Assembly (NCBI GenBank): GCA_018340375.1
Contig: JAFFJZ010000007.1
Coordinates: 28,556,001 to 28,620,000, forward strand
Direction: 5' to 3'
DNA length: 64,000 nucleotides
Source: Gonatopus flavifemur
Lineage: Eukaryota; Arthropoda; Insecta; Hymenoptera; Dryinidae
The notes under the pieces are model-generated. The model was not told the DNA's origin. It searched no databases and saw only the letters and a list, made by a program, of their open reading frames with translations. A program made the position numbers and the translations under genes. Shown one piece after another: positions 10,640 through 22,640 of the stretch. Numbering within the stretch: position 1 is the stretch's first letter; each line of letters begins with the position of its first letter.

Positions 10640-12605
10640 TGTAAGCGCCTTGTAAGTATTTTTTGAGTTCACTAGTTTTTCATTAGCGCAAGTATTACAA
10701 ACTTGTGGATAATTCTTTCTGCCAAGATCATACGCGGTTACCAAAAAGTACACTTCACATCAAAAATCCTTGTAGAGTACAAAAGTTTTCTAAAGCTCCC
10801 CATCTCTAAATCAATGTACCTGATACAATTGCAAAGATCTGACGAATGTGTATCAAACGCGTAATTATATCAAACTTGATACATGATAATTTAATATCAC
10901 TCCGACGTTAAGTGGTATTCGAACGACTTCCAGTCTCGATACTTGGGCATATTTTATTTTAAAGAGAGGACAGAAAAGATCAAAAGAATGATCATAAAAT
11001 CATGAGAAAGTGTGAACAGTTCGTTTAGACCAATCAAATTTGAATAAAATTCAAATTCCTCACGCGGCAACTGTGCAACCTGTAAGATTGTTAGTCTCGC
11101 GAAGAAAAGAACAGCGAAGATGGTTCGCCAGCGTGTAGGAGGTAGACGATCCTAAAAGCAGGTGCTTCACTCGACTCTTGCTTCTGTTACATTTTCTTCC
11201 CCTTCTCTCTCACTCTCTTTCTTTCTCTCTCCTACTACATAGAACAGATTTTTATTTGCTCTTGTTCTTTTTTGCTTTTCGCAAAACCAGTGTGACTGGT
11301 TGCCCATAACGGCTATGATGGTAGGCCCAGCTACGATGTCTTCCACCCAAGTTCTCAAGTTCCGCTCTGCAAGAGCCCTGCTGTATTTTCCTTTTTATTT
11401 CATTTTCTCAACTTCCTTACCTGGCTCCACTAATTGCCAGATATTCTGCATACTGTACAATGGTGGTGCGCTTATCAAAGTTTGATTATTTCCAACCCAA
11501 GGAAGTTGACATTGTCCTATTCTTATTTAATTATACAGTACACCTATAAATTAAAACGTCCAAGACTATATAAAAAAAAAAAATAATCGGCTTCATTACC
11601 AAAATGTCTTGCAGAGAGACTGGCATCAGGGAACACATCGGCGTTGATACGTTGGAACGAAAACGATGAGATACTTTTTATATTCTCGTCGATACATCCA
11701 ACGGAGATAAGAATTTTCAACTTCATATATATACATATATATACGTATTCACGTGTGTGTATATAATTATCAAAACATTCTAATTCCCTTTCTTTCACTT
11801 TGCTCCTTCTATTTCACTGAAGAAAAAAATCACACTTCACTTCTCGATCTTTCGAAATAATTCACAAGAGCGAGAACACTAATGCGATGTAACTGATTAT
11901 ATTTCTCTTTGTCCTCCTCTTTCTCGATTTCTTTTACTCGATTCTTTTTTCCTTCTTATTTCATTCCACGAGCAGAGATGAGGCAAAGATATCTTCACGT
12001 CCGGAAGGTTGAGTGGACACTGGTTCGTGCTGATTTTACGGAAGTCTGTGTTGCACGTATATTAAATTAAGCCACAGCTACACGGTCCGATATATCTGTA
12101 TAGTGGTTTACTCCACCATAATCCAATATTGCGCGCGGCTTTCGGCATGGAAACTTCAACGATGGACGATGACTGTCGGCAGGTGAACGAGAAAAAAAAA
12201 CAAAATAACGCAAAAGTATCTTAACATTTTTTTTTTCTTATGCGTATGCGTATAAATATGAATGCATAATGAGGAAGGTTTATATTACTGACAACGGAGA
12301 AGATCCTTTCGCTATGAGCAATGAAATTTATCAAACGTCAACTTGAACAATTTATAAATAGGATCATGGATATACGGTTAAAAATAAGCACATTATGTCT
12401 ATTTATATTTTGAATAAGATTACCATACGTTCTTCGTACGTGATTTCACATATAATGTTATCATTGATTCATATTCAAGAGTAATCAGTCGATTAATGAG
12501 TATCATTATTTAGAACTTGATGCGTGCAAACATAATCTCTAATCTTCATTAGTGATGCTCGATATTTCAGACGTAGAGCTAGCGGCCAATTGTCATAACT
12601 TTTTA
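10640..12605. other. Gene-poor stretch with CT-rich tracts
   Basis: Unique-looking sequence with CT-rich runs at 11166-11235 and 11880-11960. Apart from the short exon candidate at 12147-12182 I can support no gene. Confidence 0.4.
12147..12182 (+). CDS. Candidate short first coding exon
   Basis: An ATG in fair context (TTCGGCATGG) opens twelve codons reading METSTMDDDCRQ. They end exactly at CAG before GTGAAC, a plausible donor site, in phase 0. The preceding 60 bp are CpG-richer than the surroundings (GCGCGCGGCTTTCGGC), as expected near a start. No downstream exon can be linked and the peptide is too short to assign to a family. A chance ATG followed by GT is the obvious alternative. Confidence 0.22.
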
Positions 12606-12915
12606 CACTGAGAGAAAAAAAGTTGCTGAAACAGCAAACCTCGAAAATTTGCTTCGCTGATATGGTACAACTTGTTGCTGGATCAGCAAAAAATTTGCTA
12701 TTACAACAAAAATCTGTATCTTCTTAAAAGTCGCGAAAAAACATCCAGCGAACCATCGCTGGAATTGTAGATATACAGACGGCTAGAAAATTTTGCTGAA
12801 TTAGTGAATATCTTGTTAAAATAGCAATATTTTCGCTGTACCAGCAACCGTTTTGCTAATTTAGCAAAGCAGAATTTTCGGAATCGCTTTTTCAGTAAGA
12901 ATTTTTTTCTGCGTG
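12606..12915. mobile_element. CACTGAG-ended MITE (word TTGCTGAATTAGCAA)
   Basis: Left CACTGAGAGAAAAAAAGTTG; right, reversed, CACGCAGAAAAAAATTC; both flanked by TA. The interior is an array of TTGCTG/CAGCAA words in both orientations. Confidence 0.72.
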
Positions 12916-13503
12916 TACACAAAACATGTATCAAGGATTTAAGCATCTGAAACGTTTACTGGAATGGTACTTGACCGATTTCTGATATTAACAAAGTTTC
13001 AACGAGTGTTAATAAAGAGTTACAACAATCGACTGCTAGCTTTACGGCTGTTAGTTTCAGCTTCATATATTTTTTATAGAAATTGTGTTGAAGTTATATT
13101 GAATTTTATATCACACAATATTTCACAGTTTGTATTCAGAACTTTTTCACTCATTAAAAGATACGCTGTCAAAACGATGCTGAAATTAGCCCGATTTTTG
13201 TATTCTCAAGTAGGATTTTTAAATTTATATTGCTACGTCCTGTCGCGGCCCTGTACTCGGGTTAATTTCAGCATCGCCTGTCAAAATGTGGGGAGTTTTT
13301 CTCCATCTTAGGGGCGAATTTCATCTCTTGATCGTGGGAGAATTGATTTTTTCATCAAAAATCAGAGATTCTCCCCCTTCCCCCCCATTTTGAAGAATGA
13401 CTTACATTTCAGATTTTGAATTCTCTACAAATGAAGCAAACGACAAAACGACCAGACATCCATGGATATCTTGTATGTTTTCCTACAATTGTAATGTTGA
13501 ATA

Positions 13504-13791
13504 CACTGTAAAAAGTGAAACCTAATTTTATCCTGAATTGTAACAAGTGAATGTGAAATTTTCCCTGAATTTGGTGGCAGCACAAATTGCGCATATGGTG
13601 TAAATTCATTTTTCCTGTATTCTGTGGAATTGTTTCTTCATTCAAAGAAACATTTCCCTCAAAAAAAGAAAGAATGTTCCTCCAATTGGAGGAGGATTCT
13701 TCCCAAATATAAGAAAGATGAATTTCCCTCGTGTGGGGCATTTTCGCTGCCGCCAACTTTAGGGCAAATTTCACTTCCACTTCTTACAGTG
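13504..13791. mobile_element. CACTGTAA-ended MITE
   Basis: Left CACTGTAAAAAGTGAAACC; right, reversed, CACTGTAAGAAGTGGAAG; flanked by TA and TG. The interior holds inverted AATTTTCCCTGAAT and GGAGGAAGAATT-type words. The minus-strand open frame across it is the element itself. Confidence 0.65.
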
Positions 13792-14415
13792 TGAATATTA
13801 GTTGATTCTAAGGTTCAGCCAAAACTAGCCCTCCCTAGTAGAAATTATGATTGGGAATTAGATGGGTCTCAGCTAGTTTTCCCAGATATTAGGTTGGTTT
13901 CTAGCTAGTCTTGTAACGCACTTTCTAGCCTGTGCTTATCCAAATGTCCCAGGGAATTGCTAGATTGTTGTTCAAATTAGTAATTAGAAATGTGGAATCA
14001 TGTGTTTTCTGTAAAATCACACTTATGAAGAAGGTAACAATGTATTTTGACATGTAATCACCAGTCAAGAACGTTGCTTTTCAATTAATTTCCATAAAAT
14101 AATCCAAAGTGACAAATTGAAACGTTGGGGCTTCCTTTTATTCCTCTGACCGTGTTGATGGACTATCAATGTTACTGTACGATCAGTTGACGCATGAAAA
14201 ATCTACATAAACCAACTAAATGTTTGGGCACTAAAGTCAAAGTGGCTGAAATGTGTATCCGGTTGCCCCCCACGTGGGTCCGATCTAGTACGTGGATGGT
14301 AAATGGAAATAAGGACAGAAAACAAATGCCGAAACGATGGAAAAGACTGGATTCCGATAAAGTTTTCAAGTAAGATGCAGCCACATTCGGGCCGACTTTT
14401 TACAATGACGGTAAC
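13792..14415 (+). mobile_element. Broken AAGATGCAGCC-family MITE split by other repeats
   Basis: Family core text appears at 13800-13828 (TTCAGCCAAAACTAGCCCT) and at 14355-14412 (AGTTTTCAAGTAAGATGCAG ... CGACTTTTTACAATG). Between them are a CCCTAGTAGAAAT-type element fragment and the dispersed repeat 14041-14312. Confidence 0.5.
14041..14312 (+). repeat. Dispersed repeat, copy 1 (second copy 34241-34508)
   Basis: Long matching blocks include CCTCTGACCGTGTTNATGGA, CTATCAATGTTACTGTACGA and TCTACATAAACCAACT, in the same order and orientation as the second copy. No open frame or termini were found. Confidence 0.7.
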
Positions 14416-14665
14416 TGATTGAACAATCTTATGATGCGAGTTTGTACTCGACGTGCTAGGAAATATGGTGATTTATCGTGTGATATATAGTTACAACAAA
14501 CATTTTATAAGAAAGATTACTACATTTATATTGTATATTTGTGGGATATAATTGATTATGTCTTTTTGGTGTCACTATCTAGTGAGAACAAAAATAAATA
14601 TGTTGGGGTTGGATATGATCCTAGGTCTGATATTAAAGTATACCCCATAAGTATCGAAAGATATG

Positions 14666-14919
14666 CACTGTTAGAAATTTTTCATTGAACTTCCAATTGC
14701 AATTACAATGGGAGCAAAATTTATTCACGTAACTGAAAAATTAATCGAAATTCCAATTATCTCTGAACAAAAATATCCCATCATGTATGATATAATGTAG
14801 CGAAAATTGAAAATTCAGTTACCTGTGAGTACATTCTCAATTCAATTACCATGAATTGAAAATTTCGTTGACAAATGTACTTGAAAAATATATGAAATTT
14901 AATAAAATGTCTAACAATG
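14666..14919. mobile_element. CACTGTTAG-ended MITE (word CAATTACAATTG)
   Basis: Left CACTGTTAGAAATTTTTCATT; right, reversed, CATTGTTAGACATTTT; flanked by TG on both sides. The interior is built of AATTGAAAATT/CAATTAC words. Same termini as 20768-21067. Confidence 0.68.
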
Positions 14920-17900
14920 TGGTACTCTTCAATATAAATTTTTTACTATGTAGTTCTATTCAATAAATTCCCAAATACGAAATAGGTTGAATTCCAGCGT
15001 TTCGAGTGAAAACAACAAACACTCGATGTTCTCTGTCTAAAATACACAGAACATGTTAAATATTCTCAGAGGTATTGAAAAAAACAAAGAATAGGAAAAT
15101 GATGATACGCAAAACAGAATTTCTAAATTTCAACGTTATCCCTAAAATGTCTACGTTACCTTGAAATTTCGTTGGCCATACGTAAAATTTGATGATACGC
15201 GAGTACAATAAAAGCTCAAAAGATAAATCTTTGTTCATCTTTTATAGTAGAGCATTGGCTTGAATCCAACGTCTAACGCTGGAATTCAACTCGTGGAATT
15301 TTTTTCTTTCGTGGGCTCGTGGAATAAATTCTTCCGAGACCTGACGAATCTTATTTGTATCGTATCGGGAAACTTGCAAAATATATCCACCGTAAATTCA
15401 AACAACCAAAAGTTTCGTTCTGCATGACAAAAACTTCTCTCACATATCCAATATCGTTCATCACGGAATGACAATCACATCCAGCCTTGAGACAAATCAA
15501 TATTGTAAATTCCTTGTAATATGGAATCGCTTGAACATCAAGTATCGTCTGACACTGACGTACCGAATAGAGAATGTGATTGAAATTATTTATTCATTCC
15601 ACAAACGAAATTCCAATTAAAAATGTGTTTTACTTTTCCAAAAAACAATCTTTCGGTCTTTCATGTAAATTACGATCCAGAAAAACGAGCTAACGTTTCA
15701 CTTCCGTTCAAGTATCGTCCGATAAGATGACGGAGACTTGAAATTTTTTGTGTTTATAATATACGCACAATATTAATTTTTCGAGTTTATTTTTATTCTT
15801 TGTTTGAAATTTTTGAACTATTGTTTTTTGTGTGTGAAACAATATGAGAAATGAATTAAATGCTAGTGATGCAAGACTGGTTTCATCTTTGTATTCGAAA
15901 ATTGCGAAATTCACGGATTGATATTAATTTGTTACGAATTTTCATTGCAAAGCAGTATCTGATACAAATATTTATTCGTAGAGTATATAGTTTATATTGA
16001 CATGATATACGATTTTTTCACAAATTTTTCCATGGTTCTCGCACGAAAAGAAGACCTTTGAGTGGAATATATATTGATATTTGAACGGGAGTACAATCAA
16101 CAACGCTAATTGCAAGAAAGTGAATATTTACTATTTTCAAAAAGAAAAAAAATTGTGAAAAATGAAATACATCCAAATACATTGTCTGACATAGAAAAAC
16201 TTCTTTGCATGTTCTACAAATTATAATAAATTCTATACCGACGTTTATAAATGAATTCAATAAATTCGGGAAAATGAAAAAAATCATCGGATAGAGAAGT
16301 TATTGCACTTCATTTGAGATAATAAATGTCACTTCGATAACGATGAAAGTTGCTGCATTGTAAATAATATAATATTTACATTACATTGTTGTAATATTTA
16401 CAATGCAGCAAAATTGTCATCTTGAATTTTTATTATATATAAATCACGTATAAAAGAACTTGATATACTGTTTCAACAGTTTTATATAATCTTAAAATCA
16501 AATTGGAACAATCTTTGTTCAAGTAAACGATATATCCATGCATAAAGTCAAAAATATGCTGATTGTATTAAATATATTCAAGCGAATCAAAGATTAAAGC
16601 TCATTTAAGAATATCTTACGCCTCAAAATTTGTGTTTAAATACCTTCACACTTGGAAACCGCAAATCCGGAAGATGTTTCTTACTTTCCTCGTAGAAAAG
16701 ACTTGTGAATCTTCACATAAAAATTGACATTGAATGCTCAAATGAGGTATGACGATTATACACTTTGAGAATTGACAAAAATTTTATGACAAAAAGGGAT
16801 GAGACGTGAAGATAACTTCTTTGATGTTTTCCGGCCGAGAACACCGAACGACGCAAAACGTCTTTCGGCAAGGATGGTCAGCCGGCCACTGAATGGCCAA
16901 TACTTCCACTTAACGTGTGTAAGTGCGTGTACGAACCATAACATATTTGAACGAGTATGTTACAGGCACACTGCAGAAACCTGATGCAATGCATTCTTAT
17001 GTGGTCTTTGGTCGATTGCGAACGTGTATAAATTATTGTTCAGAAGGATTATAATTACGGACTGAACATGAACGAATACTTCGATTAAAGATTTTTTTCA
17101 ACATTAACATTCTTGTATATTTTTACAATGCAAAATTTATGTTCTCTCTTTCAAGATTTTTATCCACAGTATTTTAATATAAAAACAAACAGTTTTTTTG
17201 GTTCCAAGTTAATGTTGAAGATAGGGTGAAAATATCCATACATCGAATAGCTCAATTTTTTTATTAAATAATAATGCAATATTCTATTGAAGGATGAGAA
17301 GTTTAAATTTATTCTTAAAAAGTTTTACTCAAACGTGATATTTCTATTTCTGTCCTCAAAGAGTGCATGTGAACAGTTCATGAATTATTCACGTACTCCC
17401 CTCTTCGATCCGTCGAAGAAAACAATAAAAATAAAAACTTTTATCTTCCTGTGGATGAATATCTAGATGAATAATAAATTTCATATTTTCAATTACGCGC
17501 ACCATAGTCCATGCAGCTATTCGCTTGGGTCCCATCATGGGATTGAAAACTTGGTCGTTGAATCCTATAGATTTCAAGTCTAAACACAACAAAAATATAT
17601 TTTTTCATTTTCCAGTTGTATCACGCGATTGGTGTCAAGACCTAAGTGGATCGCATCGTAGTTTTCAATTTGTATAAAGGGAACAACATAGACTTTGGTG
17701 TACCAACTATATCATGTCGTCAATTCAGAGTAGGGCATACAGTTTTCTCATTGTTGGAAATCCGAATATAACTTTTGCTTCTTCCGTGACCTGGATAAAG
17801 AATGGATATTTTTGCTGACTTTCAACCGAATGTTAACTTTTGTTGATAAAATTCCCAGATTTGATTTTCATTATGTTTTCAGATAATTCGAAAAACATTT

Positions 17901-19364
17901 ACAAAAATGTTATCATATTAAGACACGTGAAAGTATTTCGAATAAAAGCATAATCGGAAGAGTACGAATTGACGAGGGGGAGAAAGAAGACTTGGATTCG
18001 AAGACTGGAACGAAGTAAGCAGATCACTGGGGATGTGGGATGTATCGTGTATACGAATAGTTAACGCGGAGGGAAGGTTGCATTAAATCAATACACGGAT
18101 TGATCAATGCAACTGTTTATAAGTATTCTATCCATCCACAACTGTATCAACTTACAAAAACAGAGACATTAGACTTTGAATGTTACATTTTTTTTATATC
18201 AAGTGAATTATTGATATATATTTCATATCATGTCTTACATTCTAAGTGTAGCGAGTCACGACGCTCTTTACGGGATTAAATCGAAGAGACTCCATAAGGG
18301 AGGAAATAGAACAATAATTCCGTTCACTTTAAACCGAAAAAATAACAACAAAAATTGATTAATTTCAGAATGAACAAATATTGTCGAAATAAATAGCAAT
18401 TTTTTCTATCTATCCGATTCTCTGTCAAGATTTTCACCAGCACATGAATGTATTATAAAAGTTCCATTTGGCTCTTGTTTGCTGAACATTCGCAATTAAA
18501 AATTCAACAGTTCCTTGAGATAGAATTAATTATTTGAGATATCATATATTTTCATGTTTATTCTTCAAAGAATCTCCATATTCCGCAAGTAAGGTGCCAG
18601 AGCTATTCCCTTGATAATAACGAAACGTAACATCCAAGATCGTTCTGTGTGATACTTCCAAGTTCTCATCTTAGAGTTTTATTCATACGAACTAGATGTC
18701 ATTCTCCGTTGCATAGCGATGTCTCTTTTGCTCGCTCTACCTTTCTACTTTTGACTTTAATAGTACACGTTTTGAGTCAGGGAAATCATATACACCTGAG
18801 GATAAGGGGAACGTATAGTTCGCGAAAACCGAATCGTAAAATTTTATATTTACCATAAATGTTGAACAGCATTGAGGTTTATGGGAGAATACAATTATAC
18901 TTGAATCAAAATTACATACTTCTAACTAAACCGAGTCGCGCGGCTGAAGGGAGTGGCTCTGCCCCTCTGGGACCTAAATTTTATGTTTTATTTTCACCTT
19001 TCCTTCCCCTACTTTGAACCCTGGATACGTCTTGGTTCTTTTCTCGCGTATCCTTCATTCTGTGAGTTTAATTGATGAAGGATGTGACAATAATAATTAG
19101 ATTTTATTAATATGGATATATTGTAGTGCTCAATCATAAAGCATGAAAGATTATTCAAAGGTTATATTCAAGTTCAAATAAGATTTTCTGAAGCGAACCT
19201 CTGCTCCTGTCTGACCACGTGTTGGAGTTTCTTGCTGAAGTTTTTTTTTCAGGGGGGAAGATTTGATTTTCTATGAACCAATCACGATATGAGACACGAA
19301 CTTGATTTTCTTTAAAATTCTCTCCCTGCATGGAAAAAAAATTTCAAATTTATCATTTAGCTAT
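14920..19364. other. Gene-free AT-rich sequence, probably intronic or intergenic
   Basis: No coding exon, RNA gene or element with recognisable ends. A small palindrome lies at about 16362-16406 (TGTAAATA...TATTTACA). Single-strand open frames are all short. Confidence 0.45.
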
Positions 19365-19543
19365 TACACTAGTGTGTCCAAAAAGTAAGGTGACATTTGA
19401 ATTTTAACTCTGTGGGCAAATTGATTTGGGAAAGTGCTCCTATTTTTAGGTTATTAATATTGTCTTTGATATTCGTGCCAAGGGTCACATCAAAATATTC
19501 ATTAGTGTTTGAGATACGCTTCGTTTTGTAAGCTGCTGAAACC

Positions 19544-19806
19544 CGAGTCGAAAAATTTGTACGGTTTTTGTCCTCATACTTCGCTCTTAGACTGTTGTTA
19601 TTGTCCTTATTGTTGAATAATGCGGACAAAAACAGTATTTTTTAATGATTTTAGTCTGAATTTCTCCTCATTTTCATTCGTTAGATGAGAAATTCAGACC
19701 AAAATTACGAAAAAATACTGTTCTTATCTACATTTTTCAACAATCAGAACAAAATCAGTCTAAAAACGAAGTATGAGGATTAAGAACGTCCAAATTTTTC
19801 GACCCG
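19544..19806. mobile_element. Foldback element inside mariner copy 1
   Basis: Arms CGAGTCGAAAAATTTG and, reversed, CGGGTCGAAAAATTTG extend for about 110 bp as an imperfect palindrome. Mariner copy 2 lacks it, joining GCTGCTGAAA directly to GTGACTTTG. The target duplication is unclear (at most about 3 bp). Confidence 0.7.
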
Positions 19807-19913
19807 CACGGAAAAATATGTTAAGCTGTACCAGCTAAATTCTAGCTGCTGCAGCGAAATATCTAGCTATGATAGCTAAAATCTAGCTGATGCTGCTAAA
19901 CATTTTTTCCGTG
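19807..19913. mobile_element. CACGG MITE, CG duplication, nested next to the foldback
   Basis: 107 bp, ends CACGGAAAAATATGTTAAGC and CATTTTTTCCGTG, flanked by CG on both sides. The interior is an array of TAGCTG/CAGCTA words. It is the shortest member of the swarm in this window. Confidence 0.8.
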
Positions 19914-20584
19914 CGAGAAGTGAATTTTCTGATTTTTATAATGGCTGCATTTGTTGAGCAAAGAATTTGTATTAAATTTTGTTTGCGGAACCAATTTTCT
20001 GCTGCTGATTCGTTGAAGATGGTGCAGAAAGCCTTTAGTAATGAGACTATGTCGGAAAAAAATCTTTACAAGTGGTATAAAGAGTTCCAAGCAGGTCGAG
20101 AACGTGTCGAAGATGAAAAGCGTCCCGGTCGACCATCAACTTCAACTGACGAAGTTCACGTCCAAAGAATCAAAGATTTGGAATTTGTAAATCGTCGATT
20201 AACAATTAGAGATCTTGCTGATGATGTTAACATTTCAAAAGGATCAGTCGATACCATTTGAAGGATGTTCTGGGCCTATGACGCGTCAAATCTCGATTGG
20301 TACCGAAAACACTGAATTTCCTGGAAAAACATCGTCGCGTTAAAGTGTGTAAAACAATGCTTTCTGACTATCAGGACAAAATGAAACGCATTATTACGGA
20401 AGATTTATGCTCACGACCCGGAAATGGAGCTGAAGCTAGCAGACGTAAACTAGCAGACCGCGTTTATGAACTGAAGTGATGTAAATTTGAATGTTTTTTT
20501 TAATACATATTCTTAAAGATGACGATTCAAAAATTTCATTGGTTTCGGTTTCATCATTCTACAACAATTTTACGATGAGCTATA

Positions 20585-20767
20585 CACAGTAAAAAGTAAA
20601 ACTTACTTCCAACCTTAATATCGGTTCATTTCAAGATGCAGCCAAAACTAGCCCTATTTCAGCTGAAAGTAAGCATCCAAAACAAATGCCGACACAATGG
20701 AGAAGACTGAATTTCAGTCAAGTTTTCAAGTAAGATGCAGCCACTTTCAGCCAGACTTTTTACAGTG
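20585..20767. mobile_element. CACAGTAAAAAGT MITE, TA duplication
   Basis: Ends CACAGTAAAAAGTAAAACTT and ...CTTTTTACAGTG, TA on both sides. The core, with CAGCCAAAACTAGCCCTATT and repeated AAGTAAGATGCAGCC, is the family also seen at 6864, 13792 and 23301. Confidence 0.8.
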
Positions 20768-21067
20768 TACTGTTAGAAAAGTTCTAAAATTTAATACGAA
20801 ATTCTTTATGAAATATCATATTTTCATATTGAATTCAATACTGATTCTTAAATTCAATATGAGTGATAAAATTTCACAATTTCTTACTGAAATGTGATAA
20901 TTATTTATTGAATTTCACAAATACGTTATTAAAATTAAGAAGGAAATTCTCAATATCAAGAATAAAATTCTGAGTATTGAGAATTATATTATTGAATTCA
21001 ACATTTTATTATGAATCCTGTTTAATAAATTTTTTATGAAAAAAACTTCATCATTTTTCCAACAGTG
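20768..21067. mobile_element. CACTGTT-ended MITE (word TTGAATTCAATA)
   Basis: The right end, reversed, is CACTGTTGGAAAAATGATG, followed by TA. The left end reads TACTGTTAGAAAAG and abuts the 20585-20767 element, so one of the two landed at the other's edge. The interior is repeated AATTCAATATTGAATT-type words. Confidence 0.6.
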
Positions 21068-21747
21068 TAGAGTTTAAGTCTGCGAGCTAAAATCTGCTAG
21101 TTTCAGCTGCATGACCCGGAAACAACCGATCAATCAAGTGAATATCGCGCTAAAGGTGAGGCAAAACCAAAAAATCCGCGCCAAAGTCGCTCAAAAATCA
21201 AGGTTATGTTGACTGTTTTCTTCGATTATCGTGGTATTGTGCATTTTGAGTTCCTTCCGCCGGGTCAAACTGGTAACAAAGAATATTATTCGAGCGTTAT
21301 GCGTCGTTCACGTGAAGCTATTCGCCCAAAGAGAACGGAATTGTGGCGAGACAACTCTTGGTTTTTGCACCACGACAATGCACCGGCTCACAATGCATTG
21401 ATTCTTCGTGACTATTTCGCAAAAAAACTCGACCCATATCGTTCCACAACCACCGTATTCACCTGATTTGGCACCGTGCAATTTCTAGCTATTCAACGAA
21501 CTCAAAAGACCGCTTCGGGAACACCGTTTTGAGTCGATAGAGGAGATCCAAGCCGAATCAAAGAGAGAGCTGAAAGCCATCCCGGAAACCGACTTCAACA
21601 CCTGTTTCGAAGAGCGGAAAATGCGTTCGCATAAATGCATTGTATCAACGGGGGATTACTTTGGAGGCGATGAACTTGATTTGGGAGAATAAATGAAGAT
21701 TTTTGAAAATGAATGCTACATCACCTTATTTTTTGGACACAGTAGTA

Positions 21748-22545
21748 TCTCAATATTTCAGCACCCACAGGACAGCTAATTTCTTAGCAACATCACCTAA
21801 AATCAGGGATGAACAGTCTTAATTACTCTTTGTACTTGAAGTACTTTTTTCTGTCAATTACTTTCCTGTTTCCATAAAATGAGGCTTTGAAGGACTTGAA
21901 AAAAAATACTTCAGTATACAAAAAGTAATTGAGACTGCTCATCCCTGACTAAACATAGTAAAAAGTACATCTTAATTCCATGATCGACTGATTTCCAGAT
22001 GAGGCTTTAAATCAGCAATTTTACAATTTCAGCCGTAATATGGGATCAAAAACAGTTATGGTCGTATTAAATTGAATGAAATCCGGCAATGTGCTGATCT
22101 TATAGTCAGTCATGTAGAGTTTGATGGATAATTCAGTAAAAAATATGTGAAAATAAGATTAGAATTCTTTCATTTTCAGTATTACAATTGGTTATACATA
22201 CACATATATAAATATGTGCATATAATTAATTACATTTTCAATTCAACCAAATTATTCCAGGTTTTTTATTCATTATTCAAGGTGCCTAACAGATTCAGTA
22301 ACAATTTGTAATACCAACTTCGTAAAAGCTTGTTATTGGATTTTCCGCACTGTTAATGGATTCTTTATTTCGACACTTTCACTTCAACATTACAACACAA
22401 ATTTGAATTGATTCCAACTTTCGGGGGTATTCACATTTGCACTAATTCTCAGTTCCCGTGAAATGTTTTTCAAATTTATCTTCGACTCCACACTACACAT
22501 GCTATCAAATTATGTTATTATGAAATGATTCATCACGTCCGTCGA
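21748..22545. other. AT-rich flank with one small hAT-type MITE
   Basis: Apart from the element at 21804-21947 the stretch shows no gene. AT-rich runs lie at 22190-22290. Confidence 0.4.
21804..21947. mobile_element. hAT-type MITE, CAGGGATGA ends
   Basis: Arms CAGGGATGAACAGTCTTAAT and, reversed, CAGGGATGAGCAGTCTCAAT form a 144-bp palindrome. The 8-bp flanks CCTAAAAT and ACTAAACA match at only 5-6 positions, so the duplication is weak. CAGGG termini suit hAT. Confidence 0.65.
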
Positions 22546-22548
22546 TCG

Positions 22549-22640
22549 AAACGGTACCATGGCGAAGTGGTTAAACGCAAAGGACTAGGACAGGTCGTTA
22601 CAGCAACAACGTGGATTCGAATCTCCCGATGAGAGTTGAA
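22549..22640 (+). repeat. tRNA-Leu-like SINE head or tRNA pseudogene
   Basis: The order GGTACCATGGCGAAGTGG (A box), an anticodon-region segment GGACTAGGAC, then GTGGATTCGAATCTC (B box) follows a tRNA-Leu(UAG)-like layout, with a long variable region. The acceptor and anticodon stems do not pair well enough for a functional tRNA. These are the internal RNA polymerase III promoter boxes expected of a tRNA-derived SINE. Its tail is not clearly defined. Confidence 0.6.

Larger units (their letters stand above)
20425..21111. mobile_element. Mutator-like MITE inside the transposase, itself invaded
   Basis: Inverted ends TGGAGCTGAAGCTAGCAGAC and, reversed, TGCAGCTGAAACTAGCAGA. The flanks are CGACCCGGAAA on the left and TGACCCGGAAA on the right; mariner copy 2 has a single CGACCCGGAAA. 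The duplication is thus about 11 bp with one CpG-to-TpG change, within the 9-11 bp usual for Mutator-like elements. Without its own two nested MITEs it is about 204 bp. Confidence 0.75.
19941..21692 (+). pseudogene. Mariner transposase pseudogene, copy 1
   Basis: Cut-and-paste transposase of the Tc1/mariner DD34D type, which acts on the element's own terminal repeats. The start ATG (19941) opens a helix-turn-helix N-terminus with FVEQRICIKFCLRNQ, then EKRPGRPSTS and IRDLADDVNISKGSV. A stop (TGA, 20259-20261) ends the first frame. The segment with the first catalytic Asp (the ETW motif) has lost about 13 bp near 20400, and a 687-bp MITE interrupts the gene after the PE codons. The C-terminal part resumes at about 21123: LTVFFDYRGIVHFEFLPPG, HHDNAPAH (second Asp), then YSPDLAPCNF followed by a stop. 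The third catalytic position, 34 residues after the second, is Asn instead of Asp. Dead several times over. Confidence 0.93.
19367..21745 (+). mobile_element. Mariner element copy 1, with nested insertions
   Basis: Terminal inverted repeats CACTAGTGTGTCCAAAAAGT and, reversed, CTACTGTGTCCAAAAAATAA are flanked by TA (19365-19366, 21746-21747), as in Tc1/mariner. Removing the nested foldback (about 19544-19806), the CACGG MITE (19807-19913) and the Mutator-like MITE (20425-21111) leaves about 1.3 kb, the usual mariner length. It matches the second copy at 43818-45124 throughout. Confidence 0.92.

Noticed and set aside
13409..13780. 123-codon minus-strand frame
   Set aside because: Lies almost wholly inside the 13504-13791 MITE, so it is the translated palindrome.
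22549..22640. Functional tRNA-Leu gene
   Set aside because: A and B boxes are present, but acceptor and anticodon stems pair poorly; more like a SINE head or pseudogene.
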